Shown here one piece after another: positions 42,700-52,600 of a DNA stretch of 64,000 nucleotides. The notes beneath the pieces were generated by a model, which was not told the DNA's origin, did no database searches, and saw only the letters and a list, made by a program, of their open reading frames with translations. This stretch comes from Urophycis tenuis. Its lineage: Eukaryota > Chordata > Actinopteri > Gadiformes > Phycidae. How positions within the stretch are numbered: position 1 is the first letter of the stretch; every line of letters starts with the position of its first letter. The translations under genes and the position numbers were made by a program. The stretch is taken from NCBI GenBank assembly GCA_036785325.1, contig JAXIVH010000171.1, positions 202,501 through 266,500 on the forward strand. Reading direction: 5' to 3'.

Positions 42700-43060
42700 C
42701 GCGTTCTCTCACTCACTTACGCTGTTATTAGAATTGACCCCCTCCCCCCTCTCGATAAACCCATTTGGTGATTAAAGCAGCAATGCCTTAAATACAATTA
42801 GGGGGGAAATAAAGACCTGAGTATATATGAAAATATGCCCTTTTGTTAGATCTAATGTCAAAGTGAGAGTAATTGTCCAGTAAGCACTCCTGAGTGTAGC
42901 TCCTCTATTCCAGGGATCAATGCTCTATTCGGGGGAACGACCACGACTCGTATTCAATAAGGTGAACGATGGCCCAAAAACATTTGTGGCCCATCACTTT
43001 TTAATGCGCCTGCATTAAGCTCCAATGTGTTCCCTTGTGGTTCGGATCCATAATAATAGT
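42700..43060. other. unassigned DNA
   Basis: No coding, RNA or repeat feature recognised. Confidence 0.4.
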
Positions 43061-43264
43061 AAATCAATTCTGACACACACTTACTCATTTTGGGAGAGTT
43101 CAGCTCATGTGTTGAAGCTCTCAGCTTGAGTAAGTGTGAGTGTCATCTGTAATCAGTGAAGTTGTTTACTGAGTTTTAAAAGTTACTATTGACCACTGAG
43201 TCCTGAAATGACACATTTTAACATTAAACACGTAATAAAATGTATTATACGTTTATATTATTGT
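43061..43264. repeat. hairpin unit fused to 505 bp monomer piece
   Basis: Starts as the hairpin-bearing unit (TTCTGACACACACTTACTCA) and after TGAGTAAGTG continues as the 505 bp satellite (TGTCATCTGTAATCAGTGAA, GACCACTGAGTCCTGAAATG). It shows that the two repeat families join at the shared TGAGTAAGTG word. Confidence 0.7.
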
Positions 43265-43860
43265 ATTATATGGCCAGGTTGTGCAAGGATGGAAAGCCAG
43301 TACTTGTTTGAAAGAAGAGAATCTAAGCTTCGATTAAATGTACATCATGTCTGATTAGAAGAAAGTTTAGCAGATATACAGGAGATTATTTGAACGAATA
43401 AAAAGCGGCTGGCTGAAGGCCTTTTGAAAACAGCTGAATGTAGCCATATTTCAACAGCATGCTGATACTCACCTGAAGGCCTCAAATGAATGGATCCCTG
43501 AAAAGGTATAAATCTGAGCTTTAAATTGAGATACCACCCAAGTAAATCAGATCAGGCTGGCCTGAATGGCAAGCCTAAACACAGAGACCAGATTTGAACC
43601 CCTGATCTGATGCTGACCACACTAAATGGGTGAGTATAAGCAGCCACATTGTGCAAGGATGAAAATCCAGTACTTGTTTGAAAGAAGACAATCTAAGCTT
43701 TAATTTGATGTACATCATGTCTGATTAGAAGAAAGTTTAGCAGATATACAGGAGTTTATTTGAACGAATAAAAAGCGGCTGGCCAGAAGGCCTCAAATGA
43801 CAAATGTTGGACACTTTGAAAAGGTTGAACTGAAACAAATTTAATACAATCATAATACAA
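43265..43860. repeat. diverged ~1.4-copy 383 bp satellite, probable founder
   Basis: Carries GTTGTGCAAGGATGGAAAGC, GTACATCATGTCTGATTAGA, GCTGGCCTGAATGGCAAGCC and TGAATGTAGCCATA in the order of the 383 bp unit, with many differences. Where array units have GATCAAAATAGGGG, this copy has TTATTTGAACGAATAAAAAG. It lies beside the copy A gene end exactly as the big array lies beside copy B. Confidence 0.8.
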
Positions 43861-43894
43861 TGTGAACATGAACTGTAACATATCAAAATTAAAA

Positions 43895-44065
43895 TCATTC
43901 TCCCTCCTCCTCGTTTTTCTCCAGGATGATGGTGTCATCTGACGATGAATCAGCAGCATCTTCCCTGATGGGAGAAAGACTGGGGACAAATTTTTTCCAT
44001 GTCTTCCAGTGTTTCCCTCGCTTCCTCCGATTCTTTTTCTTTTTGCGTCTCCCTCTTCCTCCTGC
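43895..44065 (-). CDS. last coding exon of unidentified gene, copy A
   Basis: Minus-strand exon of 57 codons from acceptor ATACTTTAG to TGA at 43895-43897. It encodes a basic stretch (GRGRRKK to KHWKTWKKFVPSLSP) and an acidic tail with DSSSDDTIILEKNEEE. It aligns with copy B (27386-27559) along its whole length. Nearly all bases in TWKKF, PSLSP and DSSSDDTIILEKNEEE that differ are third positions, and the length difference is one codon. That is the signature of purifying selection. The short intron (44066-44167) is also alignable. A SUMO-interacting role for DDTIIL is speculative. Family not recognised. Confidence 0.7.
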   Translation of the reverse strand, partial: AGGRGRRKKKKNRRKRGKHWKTWKKFVPSLSPIREDAADSSSDDTIILEKNEEEGE

Positions 44066-44167
44066 CTAAAGTATTTTCAAAAATAGTCAAGAATGACTTC
44101 AAATACTGCATTTCATGGACCAAATTAGACTTCATCTAATGGAAAAATGTCTCCTGCAGAATCTTAC

Positions 44168-44322
44168 CATGTCTTCTGACGGCGGAGGTGGTGGAGGTGG
44201 TGGAGGTGGTGGAGGTGGTGGAGGTGGTGGAGGTGGTGGAGATGGTGGAGGTGGTGGAGATGGTGGAGGTGGTGGAGGTGATGGTGGTTGGATTGATTCC
44301 ACCAGTAACTGCCAGGCAGTCA
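44168..44322 (-). CDS. penultimate coding exon of unidentified gene, copy A
   Basis: Minus-strand exon: acceptor TTTGTTTTATTTGCAG, donor ATG|GTAAGA, two bases of a split codon and 51 codons. It reads TAWQLLVESIQPPSPPP, a long proline run with two further Ser interruptions, then SEDM. The (GGTGGA)n codons of the plus strand make the proline run unstable, 51 codons here against 30 in copy B. Joins in phase 0 to the last exon. No exon further upstream was found before repeat DNA at 44.6 kb. Confidence 0.65.
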
Positions 44323-44344
44323 CTGCAAATAAAACAAATAAGAC

Positions 44345-44567
44345 AATACATTATTAGCATTACGGTGTTTTTTTTTTAAATAGCGCCACCTATAGGTGAG
44401 ACATTAACGTGTCGCATAGAATATATCAATTTTCACCAGGCCTGAGAGATGTGCCAAAAAAAATTGAGTTTTCGTATATGTTCAGACAGTGAAAATCAAC
44501 TTCAAAGATCCCCAACGGACCAAAAACAAAAGGGACCTCGTCCTGTTTCACAGGCTCGGTCCCTAAA
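44345..44567. mobile_element. ~220 bp insertion in intron of copy A
   Basis: Copy B runs from AATAAGACAATGCAAAATTA straight on to ATAAAACCAGGCGGATACAT. In copy A about 220 bp separate the same two words. The insert contains AGCGCCACCTATAGGTG, AGTTTTCGTATATGTTCAGA and CACAGGCTCGGTCCCTA. It is probably a short mobile element of unknown class. Confidence 0.5.
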
Positions 44568-44654
44568 AATTAATAAAACCAGGCGGATACATGAAACATG
44601 TCCCTGTTGAGAATGGGGGGTGCAACCACATATAAGCTGAATAAAGGAGGAATA

Positions 44655-45045
44655 ACTGGGACATTTTAAGGCATGTCCACTCATGTGTTTATTGTATGTT
44701 AACCTGATTACAATTAAAGTTAATAAATTCTGACACACACATACTCATTTTGGGAGGGTTCAGCTAATGTGCTGAAGCTCTCAGCTTGAGTAAGTGACCT
44801 GTGAATGTCATTTGTAACAAGTGAAGTGGTTTTCTAAAATTGCTTGATCAACAAAAAATGTGCAATTCCACTGGGACATGTTTAGGCATGTCCACTCATG
44901 TGTTTATTGCATTTTAACCTGATTACAATTAAAGTTAATACGTGACACACACATACTCATTTTGGGAGGGTTCAGCTCCTGTGCTGAAGCTCTCAGCTTG
45001 AGTAAGTGACTTGTGAATGTCATTTGTAATAAGTGAAGTTTTTTT
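44655..45045. repeat. two hairpin-bearing ~240 bp units
   Basis: Two direct units with GGCATGTCCACTCATGTG, CACACATACTCATTTTGGGA and GCTTGAGTAAGTGAC, like those after the PTEN copies. Confidence 0.85.
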
Positions 45046-45049
45046 TTCA

Positions 45050-45474
45050 ATCAGAAAAGTAACTAAATTCTGTCACAGCCTCCTTAGTTGGGGAGATTTC
45101 ACCTCATTTGCTGTAAAACTTAGCTTGAGTGAGTGACGTGAGATTTTTACCTGTAATAAGTTCCAGTGGTTAAAATATTATTTTAAAATGTTATTAAGTT
45201 AATTTAGTGAAGAAGAAATAACTTAAAAAATTTAAAAAAAAAGTAACGAAGTGACCTGTGAGTGTCATCTGTAATCAGTAAAGTTGTTTACTGAATTTTA
45301 AAAGTTACTATTGACCACTGAGTTCTGAAATGACACCTTTAAACATTAAACATGTAATAAAATGTATTATAAGTTTAAAACTTATAAAGTCAGAGTGAAA
45401 CCTCTCCTGATTTATCTTTTCACATGGAGGGGTTTCCAACATCTTTTCTGAAAGCAAGGCAGGGTCAAGGTGTG
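45050..45474 (+). repeat. 505 bp satellite monomer variant with unique 3' block
   Basis: A divergent monomer (TCACAGCCTCCTTAGTTGGG onward). After AACTTATAAAGTCAGAGTGA it leaves the array consensus and reads CATGGAGGGGTTTCCAACAT, shared only with 62225-62290 and the inverted copy at 37 kb. GTGTG at 45470-45474 is the left target duplication of the solo LTR. Confidence 0.8.
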
Positions 45475-46478
45475 TGTTACGGATACAGTGTTCTGTATGT
45501 CTTTTATGTATGCATGTTGTACATGTCTTGTGGTATGTATTGTGTTCTGTTTTGTGGTGTTGGTTTGTGTTGCTGTTTTGTCTCCCCCTCCTGGTTCCAT
45601 TCTCCCACTTCACAGATGTGCACACCGATCATCCAATCCAATCATTCATCTACACCTGATCCAGATCTTCAATCAGCCAGTCCCCTTTATATAGCCCTTT
45701 GTTTGTTTCCTGTGAGAGAGTTGGTGAGTTGTGAGAGAGAGAGAGAGAGAGAGTTGGTGAGTTGTGAGAGAGAGAGATTTGGTGAGTTGTGAGAGAGAGA
45801 GAGAGTTGGTGAGTTGTGAGAGAGAGAGAGTTGGTGAGTTGTGAGAGAGAGAGTTGGTGAGTTGTGAGAGAGAGAGTTGGTGAGTTGTGAGAGAGAGAGT
45901 TGGTGAGTTGTGAGAGAGAGTTGGTGAGTTGTGAGAGAGAGAGAGTTTGTGAGTTGTGAGAGAGTTGGTGTTGTGTGAGTTGTGAGCTGTGGTAGAGCTC
46001 TGGTTAATCTTGATAGTTTTTTTGGCTTGTTTTGTCCGTTCATTGACTTTTGTTTAAGCCTCAGTTAGTTCACCTTTGTTATATTATTTACTGTTAGCAG
46101 CCTACTTTAGTTATTGATTTGTCTCTTGTTAATTCTTTTGTTGGGTGCACAGGGACTTCGAGGATAGGTAAGATACCCTGGGGTCTACATCTTACATTCA
46201 CGTAGATTTATCTTTTGTTAGAAACATTAGGTAAGATTGTGCACCACCTGCTGTACTTTTGGGTGCTCAGCACCTGTAAAAGGGGGGGTGGGGTTATGTT
46301 CTTTTCATTTCTTTGGTGCCACTGTAGTCCTCGTTGTTCCCTGTGTTACTACTTGTAAATAAATACTTTCATTCATTGTACAACGGTTTCCTGGAGTTTG
46401 TGTGTCTACACCGTCACCTACCCAACCCTGTTGCCTTATGTTGCGCCTTCCCACCCCGAGCCATCAGGGGGCGTAACA
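45475..46478 (+). mobile_element. solo LTR, 1,004 bp, with 5 bp target duplication
   Basis: Starts TGTTACG and ends CGTAACA, a perfect 7 bp inverted terminus. Flanked by GTGTG on both sides (45470-45474 and 46479-46483). The uninterrupted target is present at about 62281 and, inverted, near 37155, so this is a proven insertion. It contains TTTATATAG (promoter-like, about 45688), an internal minisatellite and AATAAATAC (about 46360) as a likely polyadenylation signal. The internal retrotransposon has been lost by LTR-LTR recombination. Confidence 0.85.
45710..45990. repeat. (GTTGGTGAGTTGTGAGAGA)n minisatellite inside solo LTR
   Basis: About a dozen units of GTTGGTGAGTTGTGAGAGAG with a variable (GA)n length. 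Confidence 0.9.
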
Positions 46479-46483
46479 GTGTG

Positions 46484-46605
46484 AATGGGGCTCCGCCCAC
46501 AATGTGCCCAACCCATGCTAATGAATCTATTCAGATGTGAATGACTCATAACTGGCACACAGTAAAGGGGGAGGAAGAGGAAGGCTGAGGACAGAATTTA
46601 GTTAC
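46484..46605 (+). repeat. continuation of duplicated block after solo LTR
   Basis: GGCTCCGCCCACAATGTGCC to GAGGACAGAATTTAGTTACA, shared with 62291-62420 and with the inverted copy near 37040-37150. It leads into the main 505 bp array. Confidence 0.8.
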
Positions 46606-49600
46606 AGAGTTTTAATAGTTACTATTGACCACTGACTCCTGAAATGACACATATAAAAATTGAACATGGAATAACACATATTATAAGTGTACAACTTACT
46701 CAGTCAGATTGAAACTTCTCCAGATTTTGTCAGGTGAATGGTGGGGAAGAAAGGCTGCAGGACAGAATTGGAGTTACTGTTCTTTATAAGATTTATACAT
46801 ACTAGTTTAAAACTTGAAAAGTTAAAATGTGATTAATTGGTGTGTTGAAGGTAATTCCATGCCTTTGGTGCAATCAGAACAGTAACTAAATTCTGTCACA
46901 GCCTCCTTAGTTGGGGAGATTTCACCTCATTTGCTGTAAAACTTAGCTTGAGTAAGTGACGTGAGATTTTTAGCTGTAATAAGTTCCAGTGGTTAAAATA
47001 TTACTTTAAAATGTTATTAAGTTAATTTAGTGCAGTAGAAATAACTTAAAAAATTAAAAAAGTGACCTGTGAGTGTCATCTGTAATCAGTGAAGTTGTTT
47101 ACTGAATTTTAAAAGTTACTATTGACCACTGAGTCCTGAAATGACACCTTTAAACATTAAACATGTAATAACGTATATTATAAGTGTAAAACTTACTCAG
47201 TCAGAGTGAAACTTCAACAGATTTTGTCAGGTGAATGGTGGGGAAGGAAGGCTGGAGGACAGAATTGGAGTACTGTTCTTTATAAGATTTATACATACTA
47301 GTTTAAAACTTGAAAAGTTAAAATGTGATTAATTGGTGTGTTGAAGGTAATTCCATGCCCTAGGTGCAATCAGAACAGTAACTAAATTCTGTCACAGCCT
47401 CCTTAGTTGGGAAGATTTCACCTCATTTGCTGTAAAACTTAGCTTGAGTAAGTGACATGAGATTTTTAGCTGTAATAAGTTCCAGTGGTTAAAATATTAC
47501 TTTAAAATGTTATTCAGTTAATTTAGTGCAGAAGAAATAACTTAAAAAATTTAAAAAAAGTAACTAAGTGACCTGTGAGTGTCATCTGTAATCAGTGAAG
47601 TTGTTTACTGAATTTTAAAAGTTACTATTGACCACTGAGTCCTGAAATGACACCTTTAAACATTAAACATGTAATAACGTATATTATAAGTGTAAAACTT
47701 ACTCAGTCAGAGTGAAACTTCTCCAGATTTTGTCAGGTGAATGGTGGGGAAGGAAGGCTGGAGGACAGAATTGGAGTTACTGTTCTTTATAAGATTTATA
47801 CAGACTAGTTTAAAACTTGAAAAGTTAAAATGTGATTAATTGGTGTGTTGAAGGTAATTCCATGCCTTTGGTGCAATCAGAACAGTAACTAAATTCTGTC
47901 ACAGCCTCCTTAGTTGGGGAGATTTCACCTCATTTGCTGTAAAACTTAGCTTGAGTAAGTGACATGAGATTTTTAGCTGTAATAAGTTCCAGTGGTTAAA
48001 ATATTACTTTAAAATGTTATTAAGTTAATTTAGTGCAGAAGAAATAACTTAAAAAATTAAAAAAAGTAACTAAGTGACCTGTGAGTGTCATCTGTAATCA
48101 GTGAAGTTGTTTACAGAATTTTAAAAGTTACTATTGACCACTGAGTCCTGAAATGACACCTTTAAACATTAAACATGTAATGACGTATATTATAAGTGTA
48201 AAACTTACTCAGTCAGAGTGAAACTTCTCCAGATTTTGTCAGGTGAATGGTGGGGAAGGAAGGCTGGAGGACAGAATTGGAGTTACTGTTCTTTATAAGA
48301 TTTATACATACTAGTTTAAAACTTGAAAAGTTAAAATGTGATTAATTGGTGTGTTGAAGGTAATTCCATGCCTTTGGTGCAATCAGAACAGTAACTAAAT
48401 TCTGTCACAGCCTCCTTAGTTGGGGAGATTTCACCTCATTTGCTGTAAAACTTAGCTTGAGTAAGTGACGTGAGATTTTTAGCTGTAATAAGTTCCAGTG
48501 GTTAAAATATTACTTTAAAATGTTATTAAGTTAATTTAGTGCAGAAGAAATAACTTAAAAAATTAAAAAAGTAACTAAGTGACCTTTGAGTGTCATCTGT
48601 AATCAGTGAAGTTGTTTACTGAATTTTAAAAGTTACTATTGACCACTGAGTCCTGAAATGACACCTTTAAACATTAAACATGTAATAACGTATATTATAA
48701 GTGTAAAACTTACTCAGTCAGAGTGAAACTTCTCCAGATTTTGTCAGGTGAATGGTGGGGAAGGAGGCTGGAGGACAGAATTGGAGTTACTGTTCTTTAT
48801 AAGATTTATACAGACTAGTTTAAAACTTGAAAAGTTAAAATGTGATTAATTGGTGTGTTGAAGGTAATTCCATGCCTTTGGTGCAATCAGAACAGTAACT
48901 AAATTCTGTCACAGCCTCCTTAGTTGGGGAGATTTCACCTCATTTGCTGTAAAACTTAGCTTGAGTAAGTGACATGATATTTTTAGCTGTAATAAGTTCC
49001 AGTGGTGAAAACATTACTTTAAAATGTTATTAAGTTAATTTAGTGCAGAAGAAATAACTTAAAAAATTAAAAAAAAAGTAACTAAGTGACCTGTGAGTGT
49101 CATCTGTAATCAGTGAAGTTGTTTACTGAATTTTAAAAGTTACTATTGACCACTGAGTCCTGAAATGACACCTTTAAACATTAAACATGTAATAACGTAT
49201 ATTATAAGTGTAAAACTTACTCAGTCAGAGTGAAACTTCTCCAGATTTTGTCAGGTGAATGGTGGGGAAGGAAGGCTGGAGGACAGAATTGGAGTTACTG
49301 TTCTTTATAAGATTTATACATACTAGTTTAAAACTTGAAAAGTTAAAATGTGATTAATTGGTGTGTTGAAGGTAATTCCATGCCTTTGGTGCAATCAGAA
49401 CAGTAACTAAATTCTGTCACAGCCTCCTTAGTTGGAGAGATTTCACCTCATTTGCTGTAAAACTTAGCTTGAGTAAGTGACATGAGATTTTTAGCTGTAA
49501 TAAGTTCCAGTGGTTAAAATATTACTTTAAAATGTTATTGAGTTAATTTAGTGCAGAAGAAATAACTTAAAAACTTTAAAAAAAAGTAACTAAGTGACCT

Positions 49601-52600
49601 GTGAGTGTCATCTGTAATCAGTGAAGTTGTTTACTGAATTTTAAAAGTTACTATTGACCACTGAGTCCTGAAATGACACCTTTAAACATTAAACATGTAA
49701 TAACGTATATTATAAGTGTAAAACTTACTCAGTCAGAGTGAAACTTCTCCCGATTTTGTCAGGTGAATGGTGGGGAAGGAAGGCTGGAGGACAGAATTGG
49801 AGTTACTGTTCTTTATAAGATTTATACATACTAGTTTAAAACTTGAAAAGTTAAAATGTGATTAATTGGTGTGTTGAAGGTAATTCCATGCCTTTGGTGC
49901 AATCAGAACAGTAACTAAATTCTGTCACAGCCTCCTGAGTTGGGGAGATTTCACCTCATTTGCTGTAAAACTTAGCTTGAGTAAGTGACGTGAGATTTTT
50001 AGCTGTAATAAGTTCCAGTGGTTAAAATATTACTTTAAAATGTTATTAAGTTAATTTAGTGCAGAAGGAATAACTTAAAAAAAGTAACTAAGTGACCTGT
50101 GAGTGTCATCTGTAATCAGTGAAGTTGTTTACTGAATTTTAAAAGTTACTATTGACCACTGAGTCCTGAAATGACACCTTTAAACATTAAACATGTAATA
50201 ACGTATATTATAAGTGTAAAACTTACTCAGTCAGAGTGAAACTTCTCCAGATTTTGTCAGGTGAATGGTGGGGAAGGAAGGCTGGAGGACAGAATTGGAG
50301 TTACTGTTCTTTATAAGATTTATACAGACTAGTTTAAAACTTGAAAAGTTAAAATGTGATTAATTGGTGTGTTGAAGGTAATTCCATGCCTTTGGTGCAA
50401 TCAGAACAGTAACTAAATTCTGTCACAGCCTCCTTAGTTGGGGAGATTTCACCTCATTTGCTGTAAAACTTAGCTTGAGTAAGTGACATGAGATTTTTAG
50501 CTGTAATAAGTTCCAGTGGTTAAAATATTACTTTAAAATGTTATTAAGTTAATTTAGTGCAGAAGAAATAACTTAAAAAATTAAAAAAAGTAACTAAGTG
50601 ACCTGTGAGTGTCATCTGTAATCAGTGAAGTTGTTTACTGAATTTTAAAAGTTACTATTGACCACTGAGTCCTGAAATGACACCTTTAAACATTAAACAT
50701 GTAATGACGTATATTATAAGTGTAAAACTTACTCAGTCAGAGTGAAACTTCTCCAGATTTTGTCAGGTGAATGGTGGGGAAGGAAGGCTGGAGGACAGAA
50801 TTGGAGTTACTGTTCTTTATAAGATTTATACATACTAGTTTAAAACTTGAAAAGTTAAAATGTGATTAATTGGTGTGTTGAAGGTAATTCCATGCCTTTG
50901 GTGCAATCAGAACAGTAACTAAATTCTGTCACAGCCTCCTTAGTTGGGGAGATTTCACCTCATTTGCTGTAAAACTTAGCTTGAGTAAGTGACGTGAGAT
51001 TTTTAGCTGTAATAAGTTCCAGTGGTTAAAATATTACTTTAAAATGTTATTAAGTTAATTTAGTGCAGAAGAAATAACTTAAAAAATTAAAAAAGTAACT
51101 AAGTGACCTTTGAGTGTCATCTGTAATAAGTGAAGTTGTTTACTGAATTTTAAAAGTTACTATTGACCACTGAGTCCTGAAATGACACCTTTAAACATTA
51201 AACATGTAATAACGTATATTATAAGTGTAAAACTTACTCAGTCAGAGTGAAACTTCTCCAGATTTTGTCAGGTGAATGGTGGGGAAGGAGGCTGGAGGAC
51301 AGAATTGGAGTTACTGTTCTTTATAAGATTTATACAGACTAGTTTAAAACTTGAAAAGTTAAAATGTGATTAATTGGTGTGTTGAAGGTAATTCCATGCC
51401 TTTGGTGCAATCAGAACAGTAACTAAATTCTGTCACAGCCTCCTTAGTTGGGGAGATTTCACCTCATTTGCTGTAAAACTTAGCTTGAGTAAGTGACATG
51501 AGATTTTTAGCTGTAATAAGTTCCAGTGGTGAAAATATTACTTTAAAATGTTATTAAGTTAATTTAGTGCAGGAGAAATAACTTAAAAAATTTAAAAAAA
51601 AGTAACTAAGTGACCTGTGAGTGTCATCTGTAATCAGTGAAGTTGTTTACTGAATTTTAAAAGTTACTATTGACCACTGAGTCCTGAAATGACACCTTTA
51701 AACATTAAACATGTAATAACGTATATTATAAGTGTAAAACTTACTCAGTCAGAGTGAAACTTCTCCAGATTTTGTCAGGTGAATGGTGGGGAAGGAAGGC
51801 TGGAGGACAGAATTGGAGTTACTGTTCTTTATAAGATTTATACAGACTAGTTTAAAACTTGAAAAGTTAAAATGTGATTAATTGGTGTGTTGAAGGTAAT
51901 TCCATGCCTTTGGTGCAATCAGAACAGTAACTAAATTCTGTCACAGCCTCCTTAGTTGGGGAGATTTCACCTCATTTGCTGTAAAACTTAGCTTGAGTAA
52001 GTGACATGAGATTTTTAGCTGTAATAAGTTCCAGTGGTTAAAATATTACTTTAAAATGTTATTAAGTTAATTTAGTGCAGAAGAAATAACTTAAAAAAAA
52101 AAAAAAAAAAAGTAACTAAGTGACCTGTGAGTGTCATCTGTAATCAGTGAAGTTGTTTACTGAATTTTAAAAGTTACTATTGACCACTGAGTCCTGAAAT
52201 GACACCTTTAAACATTAAACATGTAATGACGTATATTATAAGTGTAAAACTTACTCAGTCAGAGTGAAACTTCTCCAGATTTTGTCAGGTGAATGGTGGG
52301 GAAGGAAGGCTGGAGGACAGAATTGGAGTTACTGTTCTTTATAAGATTTATACATACTAGTTTAAAACTTGAAAAGTTAAAATGTGATTAATTGGTGTGT
52401 TGAAGGTAATTTCCATGCCCTAGGTGCAATCAGAACAGTAACTAAATTATGTCACAGCCTCCTTAGTTGGGGAGATTTCACCTCATTTGCTGTAAAACTT
52501 AGCTTGAGTAAGTGACGTGAGATTTTTAGCTGTAATAAGTTCCAGTGGTTAAAATATTACTTTAAAATGTTATTAAGTTAATTTAGTGCAGAAGGAATAA

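Noticed and set aside
43756..44135. Longer minus-strand frames overlapping the copy A last exon
   Set aside because: They use other frames that are not conserved in copy B. The spliced frame is.
45687..46043. Minus-strand frame with repeated LTTHQLSLS
   Set aside because: It is a translation of the minisatellite inside the solo LTR.
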